Shown here in pieces: positions 57,626 through 64,000 of a stretch of 64,000 bases of DNA. The position numbers were made by a program, and so were the translations under genes. A model generated the notes under the pieces. That model was not told where the DNA came from. It did not search any database and saw nothing but the letters and a program-made list of their open reading frames with translations. The stretch comes from Parietaria judaica. Taxonomy: Eukaryota; Streptophyta; Magnoliopsida; Rosales; Urticaceae. The stretch is taken from NCBI GenBank assembly GCA_954871525.1, contig OX940869.1, positions 26,068,001 through 26,132,000 on the forward strand, in the 5' to 3' direction. The first letter of the stretch is position 1. Each line of letters starts with the position of its first letter.

Positions 57626-57633
57626 ATCACAAG

Positions 57634-57889
57634 TCACATCATAAACAAAAAAGATGTAAAAATGCTTCCACTTTGAGAAACTTCACTTAAATAGGAGGAT
57701 ATACAAATTTAAGTATTTGAATAATAATAAAAAGAATCAAACTGGAACACCATTCTTAAGGTGATATATCACAGGAAAATTCGAAGACTACAGTATAATT
57801 AAATATTGCATTTTCGGTTCTCAATTCTATTTTTTTTTTTCCGGTGGAATAATGACTTCAACGTCTTATGAGTCAGATCTAAGGTAGAC
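57634..57889. other. Intergenic spacer
   Basis: Short AT-rich interval between the nested MITE pair and the minus-strand LTR; nothing recognised. Confidence 0.5.
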
Positions 57890-59349
57890 AACTGCTAATG
57901 TGTAAAAATGGCTTTAACTTAGACTCGGATCTAAGGTTCGGACCCCGAGTTAGACCTGGTGAACACGTGGATAATTGAATGCAGAGTCAACGCGGGTTGA
58001 CTGACGATCTTCAAAGATGGAGGCGAATCTGTCGTCTTGGGCGAGCCTCCGGGCTGTTATATGCGATCATTGGTGAACTTCCTTCCTTGGCGAACTCCTC
58101 GTCTTGGCGAAACTCCTCGTCTACGCGAACTCCTTGTCTTGGCGAAGCTCCTTGTCTCGGCGAACTCCTAGTCTTGGCGAAACTCTTCGTCTCGGCAAAG
58201 CTCCGAGGTGTTCTTGATAATTATTCATGATTTCCCTTCCTTTGCGAGCTTCTGTGGCGAGGGAAGACCTACAAAAAAGGTAGATCGGGCTCGTGCCCCA
58301 TCGCTTATGGTTGGGCGAGACTGCCTACGTATCTCAGTTTATCAGAATCAGGTCCTACGTAGTTCAGGGTTACTAAATGGCGGATGACTAACGATGTGGT
58401 TTGGCTTGTCAGAGATGCCGATGTTGGTGGTGCGTGGGTGACCTTTGCCAGTAGTGCGGGTATTACCGGCAAGGATGTCGTAGTAGACGGCGCGGTTGTT
58501 GGCGAGCTCGTATGACGAGGGCCTTGACCAGCGAGGGTAGCCTTGCGACGCCTAATGATATTAGACGAAGCCTATGACTATCTCGAACAACTTCTCTTTT
58601 GGCGAGACTTAGTCTCAAAATAACCCTTATCTCTCAGATGGGGCCTCTCTTGGCGAGCTCCGGGGGCGTCAAAGGCGCGAGCCGGGGATCACTAGAGGAG
58701 AGGGGGCAATTTCTAGAGAGATAGAGAGAGAAATTCTGGAGAAAGTTGTGAGAGAATGTGTTGAAATGAGGAGGAGGAGCCTCCTATTTATAGGAAAACC
58801 AATTCCCATTAACTCCGCAGGAGGGGCATGCAAATTTGTCATGTCAAGGGACCTTGCCGCGACTCCTCATTGTGGCGAGGGCCTTGTCGGTGCTCCGTGA
58901 CTCGCCTATAGTGCCTCCCGAGTGTCCGCGAGCTTGTATGTTGAGTCCAGGGGAATCTACAGGACTTTCCGAGGATCGTCGTGAGCTCGAATCTCCTCGT
59001 CGTGTGGAATTATTGTGACTTATCCCTTTGTCATGCCATGGCGATGTGGCTCGTCAGGGTGAGGTGGTTTGTCAGGGAGAGGTGCCTCACCAAGGTACCT
59101 CGCCAGGAGGCTCGTCGGGGAACTCGTCGTGAGGCTCGTCGCGTCGGGAGGTGCCTTTTCGATCAAGGGCTTTTTCTTTTTCATCTTCAAGGTTTTGGGC
59201 CTCGCCAAATGCGTTGGGTCTTGGGCCTTTGGTCTTCGACTTCGTCGGTGGGCTTTGACTTTCACTAATAGGCCTTGACTTTCAATGATAGGTTACTTTT
59301 GCCAATGAGGTCCAATTTTTATACGTATCAAAAAATGCACATAGCAACA
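57890..59349 (-). mobile_element. Probable solo LTR (copy B), minus orientation
   Basis: Read on the minus strand it begins TGTTGCTATGTGCATTTTTT at 59349 and follows the order seen in copy A (2576-3209). A TATA box TATAAATAGG lies at 58792-58783 (minus). Farther on are repeated 'ggcgaactcc' type words (58075-58200 on the plus strand) and a 'ctacgtaggc'-like motif common in gypsy LTRs. No retroelement coding domain adjoins it, so it looks like a solo LTR. The low-coordinate end is uncertain. Confidence 0.6.
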
Positions 59350-60000
59350 ACTATAATATTTAATTCCAATGCGTGTATTACCGATGACATTGATCATACA
59401 AATATTACTTCTCACTTATTATTGAATTTTTCTCGTTCTAAATTTTTGACGACAAAGTTATTTGTTTATATTTTTTAAATTTGAATTTTAAAAAACAAAG
59501 TTAAAAACATGTTTCGTTATTTTACTCAGAAAACAAATTTAGAATCATGTATATTTGCTTTGAAATTTCATAGAAAACATAGAGCATATATATAGTGTTT
59601 CTTTTACTTTTTCTAACTTATTTTTTTTCCCTCTCTCTTAACATAATAATTTTAATATATATATATACATTATTATTTTTCTTTTTACTTAAACTATTAT
59701 AACTCTACAACTTTTTCTGCGAATTTCGGATGAACTCATAATGTATATTATTGATAAGTTTACGCCGAGAAGAATTTAATGATAGACGAGAAACAATAAT
59801 TTTGATGTATTTTTAAAAAATATCATTTTTCTAATCTTTTAATACAGTTGAAAAAAAAATATAAACAAATAATTTAGCTTAACTGTTAGATTTTAAAAAA
59901 AAAAAAACATAAATCAAATATCCAGCTAAGCGGCTTACATACTCAAATCTTTTTTCCCACTATGCTCTCAAAATAGTTTGTCCGGAGAAAGATAGAGAAG
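59350..60000. other. Intergenic AT-rich region, nothing assigned
   Basis: AT-rich with (TA)n at 59656-59668 and poly(A) at 59895-59908. No gene recognised. Confidence 0.45.
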
Positions 60001-60175
60001 CCACGTGTCATTATACGACCAAATCGCATCTGAAGGAGGTTTTCATCTGAGAATAGCAAGTTTCACAGCCTATCTTTTTGCCACGTGGAACGCACAAACA
60101 CCGACTGCAGCAGTCACTGCATGCCTTTATGCACATACAAATTGGATTTGGACTCGAATGGTTCCTACACGTGGG
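60001..60175 (+). promoter_or_regulatory. Cluster of three ACGT-core (G-box/ABRE-like) motifs
   Basis: CCACGTGTC (60001-60009), CCACGTGG (60081-60088) and TACACGTGGG (60166-60175) lie within 175 bp in a block of higher GC content, followed by TATA-like 'tatatttatttatatat' near 60223. This is the look of an ABA- or light-responsive promoter (bZIP/bHLH sites). No coding gene follows before LTR sequence at 60562, so it may be an orphan promoter. Confidence 0.35.
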
Positions 60176-60561
60176 AATGCACAATGGCCCATATTCTGCT
60201 TCCCAACAAAAACATATCAGCACTATATTTATTTATATATTTTGTGAAATGTAAACCATTAGATCATGCTTGCTTGAAATCGTTTTCTAATTACATTATA
60301 TTTTATTGAATTAATTTTCCATTTTAATTAAATAATAGTGAACCATTTTAATTTCCCATTACAAGTTCAAGTTGACATTTTATTTATCGTATAAAAATAA
60401 TCAGCGAAGATCATTGTGTATTACTCTAATTTTTCCTTGAATCCATCACAACTCACAAGTTGACATTTTATTTATCGTTTTTTTTTCTTCAATAGTTAAA
60501 CTAGTTTAGATATCCGGTAAATTAACCTTCAAACATAATTTGATCTTCTTAGAAATAATTG
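60176..60561. other. Non-coding stretch between G-box cluster and LTR fragment
   Basis: AT-rich. The phrase 'caagttgacattttatttatcg' in variants occurs twice (near 60366 and 60457), indicating a ~90-bp duplication. No gene recognised. Confidence 0.45.
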
Positions 60562-60880
60562 TTGTTATGCGTATTTTTCGGACCATTAAAAACTGAGTCT
60601 CATTAGCAAAAGTCAAAGCACATTGGCAAAGTAAAAAACCGAGAGTACAAGACCCAACTCATTTGGCAAGGCCCGGAACCCCGAAGGCCCACATGACGAA
60701 GACCAGGACTGAAGTCTAGAGCCAAGAAGGCTATTCAGACAACCCGACGAGGTTATTACAACCTCAGGAAAGTCCTCGACCAAGGAGCAAGGAGACGAAG
60801 ACCGTAGAAGATTGCCGAAAATAACTTCCCGAAATGGAAAAGCAACATCAACATCGTCCTCATCAACGAGAACATTCGTT
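60562..60880 (+). mobile_element. LTR fragment (copy C)
   Basis: Starts TGTTGTTATGCG and shares 'cattagcaaaagtcaaagc' and 'aaggcccgga' with copy A. The segment 'aacccgacgagg' and 'aggaaagtcctcg' also fit. Strongly diverged and shortened. Confidence 0.5.
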
Positions 60881-61329
60881 TCATTTTTACTGTTGAATGT
60901 CCCCCGTCCCTAATGCCACCAGTAATAAAGGCGTTAAAGAGCTCTATGATAACAGGGTCCACAATCGAGTTATGGCCTACAAGCACGAACGATTCGTTGA
61001 GCATCAAGTTACACAAAAAAGAAACTGCCTATACAATGATGGAGTTTCTTCAGAAAATGTATGGAAAGCAGTCTGAGCGGGCTCAGCATGAGGCGACTCA
61101 TCTCAACATGAACTCTAAAATGAAACGTGGGACTAGCGTCCGTGATCACGTGATGAAGATGACGAATTACTTCAATGAAGGTGATCTGCATGGTGCAACA
61201 TTCGATGAAAAATCATAAGTGCGTATCATTTTGAACTCACTTTCCTCTAACTTCGTCCAATTCACGAGCAACTACATTATGAATAAGTTGAATTACGGCG
61301 TAACTCAACCTATTAATGATTTACGAACT

Positions 61330-61489
61330 TTCGAGAACATCTCTGATCTGCGAAAAGACCCGAAGCGCAGGCTGCGTTTCAAAAAAGGGGATCTCCGTTG
61401 AAGAAGAAGTTCGAGAACATCTCTGGTTCTGCGAAGAGACCCGAAGCGCAGGCTGCATTTCAAAAAAGGGGATCTCCGTTGAAGAAGAA
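61330..61489. repeat. 80-bp tandem duplication inside the gag relic
   Basis: Two copies beginning TTCGAGAACATCTCTG, with about five differences, ending in GAAGAAGAA. The duplication shifts the frame. Confidence 0.9.
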
Positions 61490-61529
61490 GAAGAAGAAGA
61501 AGAAGAAGAAGAAGAAGAAGAAGAAGAAG
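61481..61529. repeat. (GAA)n microsatellite
   Basis: About 16 uninterrupted GAA units following the second copy of the 80-bp duplication. The poly-Glu and poly-Lys frames here are its translations. Confidence 0.95.
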
Positions 61530-61640
61530 GTGCACCATACAGAAAGCGGGACAAATGAATTTTCTCAGAAGCCAAGAAATGCAAAGGTGGTTGAAAGTTG
61601 CTTCCATTGGAAGGAGAAGGGACACTAGAAGAACAAGTAT

Positions 61641-61960
61641 CCTAAGCTTATAGCCGAAAGAGAAGAAGAAGCGGGTGAGTGACTCATAAAAATAACGTTT
61701 CTTTTATATATGTTTTTTTTTCAAAGGATATTTGACCTTTGACTTTGAATCTTGGATTCAATAAAACTGACATATGTAATATTTATTTTTCTTTCAGCTG
61801 CTGCTTCTTACTGCTAGTAAGAAGCAGTGATTCCGGAAGTCAAACACCCGGGAGTTTCGGAGAAGGAGAGAATTTATATTTTCCTTGTTAAGTTTTGTTT
61901 TTGTTTTTGTTTTAGTTATTATCAACTCCTAAGTAGTGGAAACAATGAGAGCATTTCAAT
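61641..61960. other. Spacer between gag relic and hAT-type MITE
   Basis: AT-rich with a short palindrome at about 61797-61829 ('cagctgctgcttcttactgc' against 'agtaagaagcag'). No gene recognised. Confidence 0.45.
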
Positions 61961-61968
61961 GCTCTCAG

Positions 61969-62303
61969 TCAAGCTGCAACCCACGACCTCGCGACTCATC
62001 GCGACCGAAACCGCCGAAATCGTCAAAACAGCCGTCGCAATGCGTCGCGAGTGTGCCCGGTCGCGATGCGTCGCGATTTGGCGAGATATGAGGAGACTTT
62101 GTTTGCGGCATACGTGTCGCGCTCCCATTGGGCGAGACGGTTTCCCTCGGATCACTCTCTCCCCATCGCGATTCCCCTCACCTTGTCGTGATTAATCTCC
62201 CCTCCTCGCGACGAATCGCGATTCCCCTCACCTTGTCGTGATTAATCGCAAACTCCCTTCACACGTCGCGAGACCCACCCACCCGTCGCCACTTGCAGCT
62301 CTA
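61969..62303. mobile_element. Non-autonomous hAT derivative related to the element at 6422
   Basis: 335 bp, flanked by an exact 8-bp duplication GCTCTCAG (61961-61968 and 62304-62311). The ends are TCAAGCTGCAA on the left and TAGAGCTGCAAG (reverse complement) on the right, close to the TAGAGCTG end of the full element. It is packed with TCGCGAC / ATCGCGA words. No open frame of note. Confidence 0.88.
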
Positions 62304-62311
62304 GCTCTCAG

Positions 62312-63028
62312 TCTCAACTTTATTATATTTAGAACTGATTCATCAATAAAACTCTTTTTACGAGAGACTTTAATGTGTGACATGTCTTATCCATTATTTT
62401 GTCTTATCCATTATTTTGCAAAGAATCATTGATTAACTAATAAGCCATAAAAACATCAACGATTAGATAAGTTGAGATATAAATGCTTTTATATAATTTG
62501 TTGCAAAGAAGTGAAATTATTCACTTCCTTCCATAAATGTAAACATGACGTTGATATTTATGAATTCAGACAATAAAACCCTCATTTTGTATTAGATTTC
62601 TAGGGTTAGTGGGAGGCTGCGCCATCTTATCTTGAACTCCAAGCACGGACTAGAATAAACATGTTTATTATAAATAAAAACATTGATAGCTCTCTACTCG
62701 TTACAAATAAAGAAGAGTCTCTACTACGGAATTTATGTACTACGAAATATAAATGAGAAATATAAAACGTATCGATAGAATAATAGAATTCAAATAGAAT
62801 TCCGATACTTAAGGAATTGAAATTCCATGAAGTAAAGAGATAAACATATGGGAATGATAAAGCCTTTGAAGCTAGAGAAGTAATGGAGGGTTATACCCTA
62901 AAAATATGGGAGAAACATTGCTGAAAGAAGGTATCTCTCTAGTCACTGTGCTTTCTCTAATCCATGACTTGGTCATGTCAAAATTACGGCATAAGTACTT
63001 ATATTTAGGTATTAGTGAAAATCCCTAA
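62312..63028. other. Intergenic region, nothing assigned
   Basis: AT-rich sequence without a supported gene; the phrase 'gtcttatccattattttg' is directly repeated at about 62384-62418. Confidence 0.45.
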
Positions 63029-63380
63029 AATCAATTTAATCCATTAGATCGGATATGATTTAATATCAACCGTTGGACTAAGATAATTGACTTTTACCCT
63101 GAGACTTAATTCGAAATAGAAAGCTCGGTGACCAAGCTTAGGGTTTTCGAATTTGGCCAATTAATTGTATCCATTGGATCGGTTTAGGATTTAATCTTAA
63201 CCGTAGGATTAGAAATTAATTAACATGTATATTAGCATATATAATTCGAATTTGAGAAAGAGAAATCGAATTCCTTGGCTTGGTAATCAAGCTTGGAGAG
63301 TTGACTTTATGTAGAATCAATTTAGTCCATTAGATTTGTTATGAAATTAATTTCAACCATTGGATCTAGGTTATTGATTT
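63029..63380. repeat. Diverged tandem repeat, ~130-155-bp unit
   Basis: Three units can be followed, each opening with 'caattta(a/g)tccattagatc' type sequence (about 63029, 63160 and 63317), followed by 'tcaaccgttgga'-like and 'ttggtaatcaagctt'-like words. The last unit is cut short. Confidence 0.6.
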
Positions 63381-64000
63381 TGAAATTATATATATATATA
63401 TATTCAAGGAGATTTCAAAATTGTATATATAAGGATGTGATTGATTAATTGATTTACCAAAGACTTCCTTATGGACCAATAGGTGGAGCGCAAGACTTGT
63501 TCAAAGACGAAGAATCTCCAAATGCACCCCCAAGAAGCTAGCAACGACAGAGTTAGAAAGGTGACCTGCAGCAGGAACACGAAGGACGACGAGGTGCGAA
63601 AGCCCATTCAAGTCAAGATAAGAAGTTAACCCCCACAGCAGTGACGCAACTGTGTACCATTAAGTTAGGACAGAAGCAAGCAATGCGATATCGACGATAC
63701 ATAGGCCCCACATCAGCAGGAGGACCCGTGCCAGCAGCAAGCCCCTTGCATGTAGGTCCTTCCTCAGCAATAGGCGCCTCGGCGACATCAAGGCCCTTGC
63801 CAGCAGCAATACCATCGTCATCAGCAAACTTTTCGTCAGAAGCGCCATTAAGGATTGAAGGCTCACCAGAAGCGTCATCAAGAGTTGGGCTTTCCAGAAG
63901 ATCTACCGCTCATTGACGAACCACTAGCAAGATTTTCAACACATCCAGAAGATTCAGAAGACAAGGCGTTCCTTGTCGGAAACGTCAAAGAAAGACGGAT
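63381..64000. other. Mixed-composition region at the window end
   Basis: GC content rises after 63530. Positions 63700-63900 contain repeated 'ccagcagcaa', 'cagaagc' and 'catcaag' words giving Ala/Ser-rich open frames. It resembles retroelement or low-complexity sequence. I see no domain, and the stretch may continue beyond the window. Confidence 0.3.

Larger units (their letters stand above)
60913..61640 (+). pseudogene. Ty1/copia-type gag relic
   Basis: The first frame (60913 to ~61401) reads FLQKMYGKQSE, MNSKMKRGTSVRDHVMKM and VRIILNSLSSNFVQF, the pattern of the UBN2 gag domain of copia elements. It has an in-frame TAA at 61216. A frame change follows, and the last part shows CFHWKEKGH, a degenerate CCHC zinc knuckle with cysteines lost. 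An 80-bp tandem duplication (61330-61409, 61410-61489) and a (GAA)n expansion disturb it. No protease, integrase or reverse transcriptase follows. Confidence 0.7.

Noticed and set aside
61316..61628. Frames with long Glu, Lys or Ser runs
   Set aside because: These are translations of the (GAA)n microsatellite in a decayed copia gag.
63641..63916. Ala/Ser/Pro-rich open frames at the window end
   Set aside because: Low-complexity repeats of 'ccagcagcaa'-type words with open frames on both strands and no domain.

Overview
The window is nuclear DNA of a flowering plant. Genes are split by short AT-rich introns with GT-AG borders, and roughly half of the sequence can be assigned to transposable elements. 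A SAG101-type gene points to a eudicot, because this EDS1-family branch is known from eudicots and not from monocots. The species cannot be named from the sequence.

Four host genes are supported, all on the minus strand. They are an intronless class III peroxidase (4993-6000), a SAG101-like lipase-fold immune regulator in 4 coding exons (26546-29820), a CC-NBS-LRR receptor in 5 exons (32382-37979, 1703 aa) and a PIG-N/MCD4-type GPI ethanolamine phosphate transferase in 18 exons (41526-51287, 990 aa). Exon joins were worked out by hand from splice sites and frame, and every join keeps the frame. SAG101 and the NLR lie head to tail 2.6 kb apart, so two immune genes are neighbours. A MULE-type MITE and a tRNA-derived SINE lie between them.

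The rest is largely mobile DNA, and many elements could be bounded to the base by target-site duplications (TSDs). An Ac-like hAT element (6422-10886, TSD ACTGCGGC) has jumped into the tip of a fold-back element (10889-11862). A Ty3/gypsy element (14931-19993, TSD CAAAC) has lost everything between gag and integrase. A second hAT element (42875-45941, TSD CACAAGAT) sits in intron 12 of the PIG-N gene and carries a broken transposase. A hAT MITE (56352-57625, TSD ATCACAAG) contains a nested PIF/Harbinger-type MITE (56370-57464, TSD TTA). Further non-autonomous hAT elements lie at 20523-22637, 53547-53994, 54999-55674 and 61969-62303. Long-TIR MULE-like elements recur throughout, one of which (23242-24729) seems to carry a captured gene fragment.

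Oddities worth following are an antisense, strongly decayed 16S-type rRNA fragment (about 14215-14470), a truncated RING-finger first exon (12888-13056), a triplicated phase-0 LRR exon module in the NLR, a near-perfect 49-bp-arm hairpin (53292-53465), and three ACGT-core motifs with no gene behind them (60001-60175). No wholly new multi-gene system was recognised. The best leads are the SAG101/NLR neighbourhood and the nested, precisely datable transposon history.
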